The translations under genes and the position numbers were made by a program. This document shows, piece after piece, positions 9,339 through 19,801 of a stretch of DNA of 64,000 bases; the first letter of the stretch is position 1, and every line of letters starts with the position of its first letter. The notes beneath the pieces were generated by a model. It searched no databases. It was not told the origin of the DNA and saw nothing but the letters and a program-made list of their open reading frames with translations. This DNA comes from Brevipalpus yothersi (taxonomy: Eukaryota; Arthropoda; Arachnida; Trombidiformes; Tenuipalpidae), in contig QZCP01000113.1 of assembly GCA_003956705.1 (NCBI GenBank), positions 1-64,000 on the forward strand. Direction: 5' to 3'.

Positions 9339-11021
9339 CTAAAAATGAATCAAATTAACATGAAGAAGCTCTTTGATTGAATCATCATCAACATCATAAT
9401 CCTCCTCCTCCTCCTCATCCTCATACTCATACTCATACTCATACTCATACTCATCCTCATCCTCATCCTCATCCTCATTATCATCATCATTCTCATCCTC
9501 ATCTTCATCCTCATCCTCATCCTCATCCTCACCCTCACCCTCATCCTCATCCTCATCATCATCCTCTTCTTCATCCTCATTATCATCATTTTTAATCATG
9601 TCTTTTCGTTTGGCACATTCCAACATGAAGCCATGGTTGCGTTCCACTATGATTCTAAAGAATTCGATCTTTGGAAACTTGCTCGTAATAGTGATGAAAC
9701 CAAGTTCATTTGTCACTGGGTACTCTTCAAAGCGTTCCATTCTGTAACAACTTGCTCGTTCAAAGTAAAAACCAAGTACTCTACCATCATCAGTAGGGAA
9801 GTTTTGGTTCTCGAGGTCCTTCTTGAAATCATCAACTCTACGTTCAATACCTTCTTGATTAAAATCTGGTTTCTTGATTTTAAGTGTAGCAGATTTGATA
9901 TCTTTTCCAGCAAAAGCAATACTGATAGCATTTGATCGTCGAAGGCCTTTGAATCTTGAGTTATAATACAAAAAGCTTGAGTGACACACCAGTCCACCAG
10001 ATATATCGAAAGAAGAGCTGGACACAAGGTGTTTGAAAGATGTTATATAGTCACCCAAATTATAAGTATGTTTTCTATTGCTTAAAATGATCAATGATTT
10101 GATTGGAAATTCAGGATCATCCCTTATTGATCTCGGCTTCTTGATGCGTGACCAGTCGGTGATAATTACTTTGTAGTCAGATGTGTGATTTAAGTGAAAA
10201 CCTTCTAATAATCTTCTATAGAAGCGATAGCTATCACGAGTAGGCAAAGACTCGAATAACTTTGGAGTATTGAGAAGCTCATCTAGCTTTCTACGAATCG
10301 ACATCTCAGTTTCCAAATGTGATGGTAAACGAAATTTGTCACATAGATAGATGATCACAGTTGGGTGTTTTGGTGAAATTGATTCCTTCGGTGTCAATAT
10401 TTTGATCATATCTCCACAAAGGCCCATTTCATGATAATCAAAGTTCATCAAAGATATGCTAGGAATGCCTCTCATATCTCTCGTGAAAAAGTCTTTCAAA
10501 AAGCTGTTCGGATCATCAGTGGCGGATAGCTGGAAGGTACTTGATTGCCAAAACAAACAATACCCCTTACGAGTTATTTCCCGAAAAAGAGAAGGCATTT
10601 TAAATGACTCTTCGAGTTTCTTCGCACTGCCAAGAGAAAATGAATGGTAAACTCGCATGACAGCAATCAGTCAAAGCGCAACTTACCGGAGAGCATCGAG
10701 TTTGACTCTCAAATCTTTATATTCCAGGTAACAACTTTCGATCAATGGACATTCCCTCAAAAAACGAGCAGCCTCCTCACGACATTCACTGATTGCTTGA
10801 CCAAAATAATACACATCAATGGGTGATAAATATTTGAGCACATTTTGAACGATATGAGGTTGCATAAGAGCGATGTTTATGGCTGAACGCTATAAGAAGC
10901 AAAGAAATTGATCTAGATTACACCTCAAAGAAGCACAGAAACCAACTGACAGTGCCCTTACCTTCCGTTTAGCAAATGCTTTCTGTGCGATCGGTTGAGA
11001 AAACCTCCTTTTACGCTCCAT
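9339..11021 (-). CDS. F-box protein C (type I) with long acidic tail, 516 aa
   Basis: Exons on the minus strand: 10962-11021, 10687-10889, 9339-10626; 1551 nt, in frame. Exon 1 starts MERKRRFSQ. Exon 2 (about residues 21-88) carries the F-box-like HIVQNVLKYLSPIDVYYFGQ with C-R-E-E-A-A-R-F-L. Exon 3 has YCLFWQSSTF, YKVIITDWS, DDPEFPIKSLIIL, SIAFAGKDIKSATLKI and TDDGRVLGFYFE. It then departs from its relatives: between the usual RI segment and the C-terminal L-L-H-V-N-L-I-H-F, about 80 residues are almost all D and E with an EY/DE alternation, encoded by a CTC/ATC triplet repeat (9408-9590). The repeat keeps the frame, so the protein is probably still made. The tail makes it ~80 residues longer than B or D. 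Confidence 0.82.
9408..9590. repeat. Coding triplet repeat (TCC/TCA on plus strand)
   Basis: An imperfect trinucleotide/hexanucleotide array lies inside exon 3 of gene C. On the coding strand it reads GAG/GAT/GAA with five GAG-TAT units (EY repeats). On the plus strand the same DNA gives open frames of H/P/T repeats; these are treated as shadows. Confidence 0.9.
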
Positions 11022-11803
11022 TTTGAGAATTAAGATGTTGTGAGAGAATACAACGAAGCACCAAAAGCACAAGAATATGAAACAAAGATTGAAACTAAAA
11101 TAAGTCGAAACTGAACACTAAAAGTTGTCACGAGTACATGTATGATGGATGAAATTCGAGAATAAGAATGAGAATCGAGTAAAAAAGCGCAAATTAGACT
11201 CGTCAGGAGATAAGTTTTCAGAGCGGGATACTTAAACGCCTTCGGCGGTGAATAAAGGTCTGCTGTTCTGGATATGTTCATGAGAATGATAAACTCCATT
11301 AAGTAAGCGTTCAATTTGATGGAGTTTTTGATTTTGATGATCTTTGATTAAATTTATTTCGTTTCCCAGTCTCATTACAGAATCTTGTTCTATTTTAACT
11401 GCTGAGAGCTTGAGAAAAAGAAATTCGAACATAGTGACATAGAAAAAGGAGCCTTCTCGACATTGATTGATACCTTGGAGTCTCAAAGAAGAGATCAGTG
11501 ACAACTTGATAAAGAAAATTCCAAAAAATTAGATAGGAACCACAATAGGAATATAATATGAAAAAAGTTATTCAGATTATCACAGCACAATTGTGAGAAC
11601 GAATATCATAACTCAGACAGAGAGAAATTCAAAGATATCTATCCAAAAAATAGTCATTGGAAAAGGAAGGAAACAAAAAAAGAGAAAGGAAAAAGAAAAG
11701 GAAAAGAGCGATTCGGATGTATTACAGTAGATTAGTAAAAATTCACCGATAAATGCACGGGAAAAACCGAAGAAACATCCTCACGCTGTGACCAGACAAG
11801 AAA
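11022..11803. other. Intergenic between C and D, with duplicated block
   Basis: At 11,187-11,245 a degenerate form of the array's promoter module (CTCGTCAGGAGATAAGTTTT, then CAGAGCGGGATA) lies upstream of gene C. About 11,485-11,660 is duplicated at 16,534-16,720 (shared AGAGATCAGTGACAACT and TAGGAACCACAATAGGAATA). Open frames here have no recognisable domain. Confidence 0.6.
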
Positions 11804-13247
11804 CTAAATATGAATTAAATGAATGTGAAGATGCTCAATCAGGTATTCATATTCGCTTGCATCTTTATCTTCATTGAAAATATATTCATGACTGACTTCT
11901 GGATGAATTCGGAAAAATTTGATAGATGGGAAAGTTTTTGATATGATGTCAAATGCAAACTCGTCTGGCTGGTAACTTATGCAGTGCACTATTTCTTCAA
12001 AATAGAAACCAAGAACTCTACCATCATCCATAGGAAAAGATTGACTTTCCAGCTCTTTCTTGAACTCACAGGCTTTACGATCGACAACTTCTCGATTAAT
12101 ATCACCATTGATTTTGAACGTTGCAGATTTGATATCTTTTCCAGCGAAAGCAATGCTGATGGCCTCTATTTCACGAAGGCCTTTGAATTTTCCATCATTA
12201 TACATGAGGCGGGAATGTTGACAAAACATTCCTCCAGATACATCAAAAGAAGAGTCAGACACAAGGCACCGGGATGCTTTTCTGTAACAGTCCATGTTAT
12301 CAAGCCGAAAGTCACCCATACAGTAACTGTCAGTTGTTAGAAGGATCAATGATTTGACGGGAAAATCTGGGTCATCATCAATTGGCTTCAGGTTTTTGGG
12401 ATCTGACAAGTCAGTTACAATCACCTTGTAATTTGATTTGTATCGATTCAAATGAAAACCTTCGATAAAGTTTTCATATGACATTCTGTCATCAGGCAAA
12501 AGTTCAAACAGTTCCGATGCATTGAAATGCCCATTGAGTCCTTCATAGGTCACATGCAGAGATTCTTCAGTTAGTCCACGGTTCACGAAGGAACATGTAT
12601 CGATGGTCAAAGTTGGATTAGTCGGCGAAATTGATTTGCTCATGTCTCCAAAATTACTGAAAGTCATCAAAGAGAGACTAGGAATACACTTCATCATATT
12701 TTTCTGGAAAAAATCTTGTAGATGTTCCCTCGCCTCAGGACGTAGTGATAGCTGAAAATCACGTGCTTTCCAAAAGAACCAGACATCCTTTCGAGACATT
12801 TGCTTGAAAGCAGGAGTTTCCATGACTTGATGTTTCTTCTCCCTGTCAGAAAAGAGTTTCGGTGTAACAAAGAATAGAAATTCTAGCTGGGCAAAATTTA
12901 CCTTATAGCCTCCAATTTGTGCGTCATATTTCCTCCATTTAAGTAACAATCGTCAACAAGTGGACATTCTTTGAGCAATTGGAGAGCTTCCTCTTGCATT
13001 GGACTGGAATCGTGGGTCAGATTGAGCAAATCAATTGGTTTCAAAGAGCTGAGCACATTCTGTATAATAAGGGGCTGCATCAAAGCTTTTTTCATGGCAA
13101 AACGCTGAATAAATGAAAAAATCAATGAAAACCACGTGTTGAGGGAAGAAAAGATAGATTGATGAAGATTAAAGATACTCTTACCCCTCGTTTAGCTACT
13201 GATGATTTTTGGGCAGTTTGTTGAGAAGATCTCCTCTTTCGGTCCAT
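11804..13247 (-). CDS. F-box protein D (type I), 434 aa
   Basis: Exons on the minus strand: 13,185-13,247, 12,902-13,104, 11,804-12,842; 1305 nt, in frame. Exon 1 starts MDRKRRSSQ (21 codons). Exon 2 gives RFAMKKALMQPLIIQNVLSS and then LKPIDLLNL, an F-box-like helix set of about residues 25-75. Exon 3 begins REKKHQVMETPAF, followed by VWFFWKARDF, YKVIVTDLSDP, DDPDFPVKSLILL, SIAFAGKDIKSATFKI, MDDGRVLGFYFEE and IEHLHIHLIHI at the end. The family's usual T-D-W-S is T-D-L-S here. A TATA-like box lies about 200 bp upstream (see 13,420-13,498). Subfamily and exon structure match B and C. A role as a cytosolic or nuclear ubiquitin-ligase adaptor is inferred from the F-box only. Confidence 0.84.
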
Positions 13248-13419
13248 TTCAAGGGTCAAGATGAAGGCAATACACACAACAAAACATCAAGAGATTCTCA
13301 TGAAGAGAAATTGATTTGATTATCAGGATACAGAAAGAAATTTAAAGACTTTTTATCGCAAAATAGATGATGAAATATCAAGAATAACGATGATTGGCCA
13401 GAAAAAAGTTGAAAAGCGC

Positions 13420-13498
13420 AAGTGGCGCTCATCAAGAGATGAAGTTTTATAAGCCTGATCTTTAAGAGCGGGAAAGACTTTTGATAAATTAGAATGGT
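13420..13498 (-). promoter_or_regulatory. Putative core promoter of gene D
   Basis: Read on the minus strand, CCCGCTCTTAAAGATCAGG is followed by TTATAAAACTTC and then TCTTGATGAGCGCCAC. The TATAAAA (complement of 13,445-13,451) lies ~200 bp above the ATG. The order GC-rich motif, TATA box, GATGAGC recurs at 1839-1904 and, degraded, at 7049-7090 and 17,621-17,690. This supports a shared type I promoter module. Confidence 0.5.
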
Positions 13499-13499
13499 A

Positions 13500-14320
13500 T
13501 ACAGTTTGAAACATTCGTGCGAAAGAAGTTTCTACAATAGAGAATATCTAAAAATATTTCTTAAAAATAAAAAATCTCCTCAAAATGAGTTCCTAAGCAC
13601 TATCTCATAAGAGCTGATGAACGTTCTCAGAAAAGGTTTCAAAATTTTTCTGGAGGAATTATGATCTGAACAGAATGGGTAAAATAAGCAGGACATCAGC
13701 ACGATTGATATAGCTGTCTTGGAAGTGATATAATATTATATTGTACACAGTATCTAGCCAATGGATATTGATTTTACTCGAAGCTCTGCTAACTTTCAGA
13801 AGAAATTGAGTTTTCCAATCTTCTTGATGAAGCAGAAACCATACGATTTTTGATCAAAAATATTTGACCAGAAATCTTTTCCAAAGTTCAAGATACATTT
13901 TCCTTCGGTGAACAGTGAGTTCTTAATTATTTTCGATTTCGTCTGTTATGATGTTATTACAAAGCAAAACCCCAAAGCTTCTTGCAGCCTAATCGTAGCA
14001 ATGGCAAATTGAATCAAATTTCTAACGGAAATTTTCAAGTATTCCAGGTGGTTGAGTAGCAAGTAAAAATATAAACTTGCTCCATCTTTCCAGTCAATTT
14101 CTCACGTTTTTATCTTCTCTCTGTCAACTGCTATAGGTAATTATTTGAGTCCTAAATTTTTTAGTTCATTTATTTCAATTCATTGATTGAGATTGTAATG
14201 ACTACCTGAAATTTTTGATATAGGGCTCAATGGAAAAATTCAATGTTCAAGTGAATTCGCAAAAGAATCTGAATACATGATTATCTTCTATCTTTGTTCA
14301 TACTTTGGATAATTTCCATC
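13500..14320. repeat. Segmental duplication block, copy 2
   Basis: Nearly collinear with 711-1384 (shared TAGCTGTCTTGGAAGTGATA, TTGTACACAGTAT and TTCCTTCGGTGAACAGTGAG). It carries an extra ~120 bp at about 14,020-14,140 that the left copy lacks. It leads directly into the 3' end of gene E, just as copy 1 leads into the F-box tail relic at 1384. No gene lies inside it. Confidence 0.8.
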
Positions 14321-15776
14321 TCAAATTCGAACTAGATGAATGCGTATAGATTGGTAACCTGGTTCTATTGATCGTGAGTGGACTCTAATAAACTTGACTC
14401 TTGGATACATCTCTGAAACAATTTCGAAAAAACGATTGAGTGCATCATGCCAGCCTCTTGAGTGTTCGAAAATGAAACCCAACACTCTTCCATCATTAAC
14501 TGGAAAATCTGGCTCTCTTTCCAATTCTAGAGCTTCGTAGATAACTTTGTCAATATCTTTTTTATTCTCTTTCGGGAAATTAAAGTTGACTTGAATAATG
14601 GCTGACCTGACTTCTTTTCCACAAAATGAAATGCTAAGTCCTGTTGATAGTCTGAATTTATCAGAACATAGGTTATATAAAATTTGTGAATCCTTGTCTA
14701 GTTTGATTCCTGAGGATTGAAGAGAACATTTTTCAAGCCAATTCTTAATTTTTAGAGGGCCCTTAACCATACCAGCACCAACAAGATAAATGAAAGCTTT
14801 TATCGGATATTGTGAATCATAACGGTTGGGTTTTTTGCACTTAGAATCTGACCAATCAGTCACAATAACTTTATGATCTGATGCTTTTTGACTTATTTGA
14901 AAAGCCTTGACACATTCTGATGCACTCTTTTTCTCTTTATTGTGTTTCAATGTCTCGAAAAGACCAGGTATTCCAACAGCTTCACTTAAAGTTTGAAATA
15001 TTTGAAACTCTTTCTTGTAGGAGATTCTTGAAACTTTTTGCTGGACAACAATAGTTGGACACTTCGATGGAACTATTTTTCTGATGCCACTTGAGCGATG
15101 GTCTGAGCGAATGAATGTGACACTTGGTGTATATTTCGATTTCTTGTTCAGAAAATCCCTGAGGTAGCGATCAACATTGGCTCCCATAAATGGAATGGGA
15201 TCATTTCCTTGGTAGAAAAAATACCATAGGCAGTGTGGTGTTTTATTAAATAAATCAGCCGGATCACTTATTGTTTTCAGATTTTGTTTGTCTAATTTAT
15301 CTAATACTTTGTTGCACTTCTCAGAATGCTTCCCATCACTTTTGGAACATAGAACATGGAACAGAATGAATTATTGATATTGTATGGTTAACAAATTACA
15401 AGTCTCACTTACCGAAGATTGTTAAGCTCACAGACCATGTCTTTCACAACAATTGAGCAATCATCGATGGGAGATTCGAAGAATCGAGCAGCTTCCTCTT
15501 GCCAAGCTCTACAAACATGGCTACATTTTTGGAGATCAGACCATTCGAGATGCTGGAAAATTCCGTTGATGATGTGAGGTAGATACCACAAATTATTTAC
15601 CATAGCCTGGACGAGAAAATAGGGTTAATAGCTACAACTCAAAACTCTTCACATGAACTCACTGAAATTCTCTCTTTGTTTCTTTCACTGATTGTCGGCT
15701 CAGGTTCAACATCAGCTCTTCTCTTGGTGGCTGGTTCATCAGAATTCGATGGAGAAGATCGTCTTTTGGCATTCAT
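14321..15776 (-). CDS. F-box protein E (type II), 441 aa
   Basis: Exons on the minus strand: 15,663-15,776, 15,413-15,606, 14,321-15,338; 1326 nt, in frame. Exon 1 starts MNAKRRSSP. Exon 2 carries a good F-box: LPHIINGIFQHLEWSDL, then CSHVCRAWQEEAARF. The acceptor of exon 3 (CAAAAG before TGATGGG) is weak, but it gives the right phase and a protein start (DGKHSEKCNKVLDKL) that aligns with A and F. The C-terminal domain has CLWYFFYQGND, HKVIVTDWSDS, SQYPIKAFIYL, LSISFCGKEVRSAII, VNDGRVLGFIFEH and IRIHLVRI at the end. The D-D-G of the family block is N-D-G here. Its flank carries the same deleted HPS5 relic as gene A. Confidence 0.82.
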
Positions 15777-16217
15777 GAGAGAAGAATTTCTTGATTAGAA
15801 ACCGTTCAATATTGATCGAGTCAAAACCAATAACAACAAAGAGTTTCTACTTTGAACTACTTGAGATATTTTGATGAATAATAACTAGAAATTGGCTGGA
15901 AATGGCAAACATTCAACAAGACTAGAAAGGCCACATTTTTACTGAGAGACAGATTATGCAATCTAGAACGATTATTGGGCGCTCAATAGCCGTTCTGAGT
16001 CTTGCGCAACACTGATAACAATTATGGCTCTCAATTCAAGCGGATGGACTTCGATGAGTGAAGGCAACGAGATTGATTGTGATTTAATCAAATTTAATCC
16101 GAGTGAAGAGTTTTTTATTGCTCGGATTGAATGGAGAAACAATTTGCTTATTGTGATTCGAGAATGGAGAGTTATATTTACATATATTAATTCGAAAAAA
16201 ATACTAAAAAAATAATT
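15777..16217 (-). promoter_or_regulatory. Conserved 5' flank of type II gene E
   Basis: About 15,917-16,217 matches 3592-3892 and the split flank of gene F, including CGATTATTGGGCGCTCAA and GGCTCTCAATTCAAGCGG. The right half is duplicated HPS5 3' flank. The plus-strand frame at 16,024-16,215 lies in this duplicated noncoding DNA and is not a gene. Confidence 0.6.
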
Positions 16218-16533
16218 TTATCTCATAAAAAAACGTATGAATCTTGATTTTTTTGATGAATATTTTGAAGATAATGAATTACCTTTAAGCCATGAGAGGA
16301 AAAAATCTGATCTTCTGAAATTTTCGAAAATAAACTTCCAATGAGTTAGTTCTCCCTTTTATCCAACAGAGTCAAATCATTCAACGAAAGACCAATGCAA
16401 ATGTACTGCTCATAGAATTCGAGTTCGAGAAGACTGACAATGTAAAGACCAGAGACCAGCTTGGAATGTGTCTCCAATTAACAAGTAAGTCATGAGCTGT
16501 CTTGTTCATTTCATACACCATCAACTAAATTGA
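16218..16533 (-). pseudogene. Truncated duplicate of the HPS5 3' end (relic 3)
   Basis: It matches 20,031-20,542 of HPS5 with the same ~175-bp and ~50-bp deletions as relic 2, plus a few private changes (GAGAAGACTGACAATG, and ACAAGTAAGTC). The HPS5 stop-codon site reads TAA instead of TGA on the minus strand. It is not a usable frame. Confidence 0.8.
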
Positions 16534-17195
16534 AGTGATCGAAAGAGAGATCAGTGACAACTCGATAAAGAAAATTTCAAAAGATTAGATAGGAACCACA
16601 ATAGGAATATAGTATGAAAAAAGTTTTTTAGATTATCACAGCCCAATTGTAAGAACGAATATCATAAGTTACACAGAGAAAAATTCAAAGATATTCGTCC
16701 AAAAAATAGCGATTGGAAAAATTGGAGAAGGAGAAAAAACAAAAGAGAAAGAAAAAAAAAAGGAGAAGGAAAAGGAAAAGAGCAATTCGAATAAATTACA
16801 GTAGATTTGTGAAAATCCATCTTCTTGGTGAGGCAGTAACCATCCGATTTTCGATCAGAAATATTTGACCAGAAATCTTTTCCAAAGTTCAAAATACATT
16901 TCCCCTTCGTAAACAGTGATTTCCCTAATAATTTTCGATTTCTTCTGTTGTGATGTTAATATAAAGCAAAATACTATACTTATCCCAACGCTTCTTGCTG
17001 CCTGATCATAGCTATGACAAATTGAATCAAATTTGAGTCCTGATTTTTTTTCATTTATTAATTTCAATTTATTGATTGAGATGGTAATGACTACCTGAGA
17101 TTTTTGAAATGTTTGATGTTTGATGGAAGAAATTCAATGTTCAAGTGAATAGAATTCGCAAATCTTCTATTTTCATTCATTGAAGGATTTTCATC
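16534..17195. repeat. Mosaic of array-derived duplicated segments
   Basis: 16,534-16,790 matches 11,485-11,710, including the A-rich AGAAAGG/GAAAAGG run. 16,806-17,195 matches 1040-1380 and 13,800-14,320 (TTTTTGATCAGAAATATTTG-like and CATTTCCCCTTCGTAAACAG-like sequences). No coding capacity. It shows repeated unequal exchange within the array. Confidence 0.7.
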
Positions 17196-17300
17196 TCAAA
17201 TTCGAACTAGATGAATGCGTTGAGATTGGAAACCTAGTTCTATCGATCGTGAGTAGACTCTAATAAACTTGTCCCTCGGATATCTCATAGTATTGACAAA
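17196..17300 (-). pseudogene. Second relic of an F-box gene 3' end
   Basis: CTCAAATTCGAACTAGATGA through CTCATAGTATTG matches the 3' coding end of gene E and the relic at 1384-1490. It is cut at the same position and joined to the same part of HPS5 as that relic, so both descend from one breakpoint. Confidence 0.7.
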
Positions 17301-17475
17301 CACACCTTTTTGAAAATGGATCCAATTTTTTGGTGAAATTTTGGAAAATAAACTTCCAATGAGTTAGTTTTTCTCTTCTCAAATCTTTTTGCTATAGCTG
17401 AATCATCAACTTGTATTCCTCCAAAAGAGTCAGATCATTTAACGAAAGACTGACGCGAACATACTGCTCATAAAA
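17295..17475 (-). pseudogene. Fragment of the HPS5 3' coding region (relic 4)
   Basis: It corresponds to HPS5 20,264-20,445 and to relic 1 (1491-1672), with shared variants such as CTTTTTGCTATAGCTGAATC/CTTCTTGCTATAGCTGAATC. It retains the parts that relics 2 and 3 have lost, so it belongs to a separate duplication lineage. Confidence 0.75.
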
Positions 17476-17738
17476 ACAACGCACGAAACAATACAGAACA
17501 ACAAGAGATTATTCCAAAAAGAAGTTAGTTTAATTATCAGGACTCAAAAAAATTTTAGAGAGATTCATGACAAAAAGAATGGAAGAATAATTACCCAGGA
17601 AAAAGTTCACACCCAAAGTGGTGCTCATCAAGTGATTAGCTTTTCCAAGTAGGCTCTTCAGGAGCGGAAAAGACTTTCGATAGATTGTAATGGTATACAA
17701 TTCGAAACACTCGTATAAATGAGTTTCTCATAAACATA
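17476..17738 (-). promoter_or_regulatory. Orphan copy of the type I F-box 5' flank
   Basis: It matches 1677-1904 and the 5' flank of gene D: GTGGTGCTCATCAAGTGATT, then CTCTTCAGGAGCGG, then AAGACTTTCGATAGATTGTA. The TATA position is damaged (CTTTTCCAAG). No type I coding sequence follows; the HPS5 fragment is there instead. Confidence 0.55.
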
Positions 17739-19209
17739 TCAGATTCGAATCAGATGAATGCGTACAGATTGGCATCCTTTATCTGTTGCTCGAGAATGTA
17801 TTCTAACAAATTTGACTCGTGGATACGACTTTGAAAAAATTTCGAAAAAACGATCGAGAGCATCGTGCCAACCCTTGGAACTCTCAAAGATGAAGCCTAA
17901 AACTCTTCCATCATCAACTGGAAAATTTGGCTTTTCTTTTGATTGTAGTGCTTGATAAATAATTTCATCCACATCTTTCTTATTTCCTCTGCAAAACTTG
18001 AATTCCATGTCAATAATAGCTGACTCAACTTCTTTTCCACAAAACGAAATACTGAGTCCTGTCGATTCTCTGACTTCATCAGAATTCGAGCCGTAAAAGA
18101 TATCTGAATCGTAATCCAGTTGGATTCCTGACGCTGTGAGGGAACATTTTTCAAGCCAATTCTTAATTTTTGTGGTCCCTTTAGCGGGCCGATAGCCCCA
18201 CGTGGTGCGATAACCAGCACCATAAAGATAAATGAAAGCTTTTATCGGATATTGTGGGTCATCGAGAGAGGGTCTCCTACAGTTATCATCTGACCAATCA
18301 GTAACAATAACTTTATGATCTGATGCTTGTTGATTTAGGCGAAAAGCCTTGACACATTCTGATGGACGTCTACTTCTCTTCTCGTGTTTCAGTGACTCAA
18401 AAAGGCCAGGTATTCCAACAACGCCACTCAAGGTTCGAAAAATCTGAAACTCTTTTCCATGAGGGATTCCCAAGGTTTTGTGCTGAAGAACAACCGTTGG
18501 AAACTCTGGTGTTAATATTCCTCTGATGCTCTTGAAGCGGTGATCTGCGCGAATGAATGTGAGACTGGGCGCACATCTCGTTTCTTCGTTGAAAATATCT
18601 TCCAGGTACTGATCCACATCGGTTCTCATTGACGGAACCAAATCATCTCCTTTATGGAAAAAATACCACGGACAATGAGGTTCATCATTATCAGGAGGCT
18701 GATTATATGTTTCCAGATTTTGTTTTTCTAATTCACTGAATATTTTGTCACGTGTCGCAGAATATTTCCTTTTTGACCTATGTGACAGAATGAATTATTG
18801 ATATTGTATGGATAATCAATTTCGAGTCTCACTTACCGAAGATTGTCAAGCTCACAGAACATGTCTTTCCTAACAACTGAGCAGTCATCGATGGGTGGCT
18901 CCAGAAATCGAATTGCTTCTTCCTGCCAAGTTTTGCAAACAAGGCTACAATTTTCGATATCAAACCATTTTAGATTCTTGAAAATTTCACGGATAATTTC
19001 GGGGAGGTACCACAAGTTGTTCACCATAGCCTTAATGAAAAAAAAGACCAAAGATTAATGGTTAAAATCGAATTAATCGATTGATATAAACTTACCGAAA
19101 ATCTCTCCTTCTCTTCCCTACTGATTTCCCGTTCCAGCTGATTATCGGCTTTTTTCTTGATGACTGGTTCATCAGTATTTGGCTGTGATAATCGTCTCTT
19201 GGTATTCAT
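17739..19209 (-). CDS. F-box protein F (type II), 448 aa
   Basis: Exons on the minus strand: 19,096-19,209, 18,837-19,030, 17,739-18,777; 1347 nt, in frame. Exon 1 starts MNTKRRLSQ. Exon 2 has a canonical F-box: LPEIIREIFKNLKWFDI, then CSLVCKTWQEEAIRFL (about residues 44-86). Exon 3 starts RSKRKYSATRDKIFSEL, followed by PWYFFHKGDD, HKVIVTDWSDD, DDPQYPIKAFIYL, LSISFCGKEVESAIID, VDDGRVLGFIFES and RIHLIRI at the end. It is very close to gene A, especially over the last 150 residues. It is the copy physically next to intact HPS5, and its flank includes the HPS5 3' end in its original place. It is therefore the best candidate for the founder of the type II genes. Confidence 0.86.
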
Positions 19210-19454
19210 TATAGAAGAACGATTAGTGAACAAAGTAACAGTTCAAGATTGGTCGAGTCAAAACCAACAACAGCAAACGATTTCAATTTGTTGATTGAAA
19301 ACTGTTAGATATATATTGAGAGACAAGAATAGACAATTCACAAAAAATGATTGATGTTCAACTTGACCAGAAAAAGCCACATTTTAACTGAGGGAGAGAT
19401 TTTCCGATCTAGAACGATTATTGGGCGCTCAATAGCCGTTCTGAGCCTGAGCAA

Positions 19455-19801
19455 AGAGTAGCATCAAGAGTGAGCACTTAGGCAGAATAAATGTAACCCT
19501 TTTCCGGTAGCTTTCGTAACTTTATCAGGTTTTCAGAGTCAGAGCTGAAAAATCTGTTCTCGAAAATATTTTGTGAGATAATTGTTTGGCCAAGCGATAA
19601 CAGACCAAAAGCTGTGGTGATAATTTTTGGCCACGATAATTTGGATGAAAAACGGGTCAAAATAGTCAGATAGCTTGATATCTTGCATTTTGACCAGTTT
19701 TCCTACCTGATAGATGAAAATTTTTCTCCTATCAGGGGCGATAGGGAGGCCAAAAACTATCACCTATGCTTAATCTTGTTAATCTCTAGCTCCAGTACTC
19801 T
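19455..19801. mobile_element. ~347-bp insertion, possible non-autonomous DNA element
   Basis: The flanks of genes A and E run GAGTCTTGCGCAACACTGAT (A has ..GCATCATTGAT) without interruption. The F copy instead has 347 bp inserted here. The insert begins AGAGTA and ends TACTCT (6-bp inverted ends) and is flanked by CTGAGCAA (19,447-19,454) and TTGAGCAA (19,802-19,809), an almost perfect 8-bp direct repeat. Inside, GTGGTGATAATTTTTGGCCA (about 19,614) and a segment near 19,750-19,772 form an imperfect inverted repeat. No transposase is encoded. An 8-bp duplication would fit a hAT- or P-type element, but the family is not established. Confidence 0.55.

Noticed and set aside
9377..9595. Plus-strand open frame of His/Pro/Thr repeats
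   Set aside because: It is the opposite strand of the acidic coding repeat of F-box gene C; the composition is explained by the triplet repeat.
16024..16215. Plus-strand 63-codon frame in the flank of gene E
   Set aside because: It lies in duplicated HPS5 3'-flank DNA; the equivalent copies at 3720 and 19,830 are interrupted.
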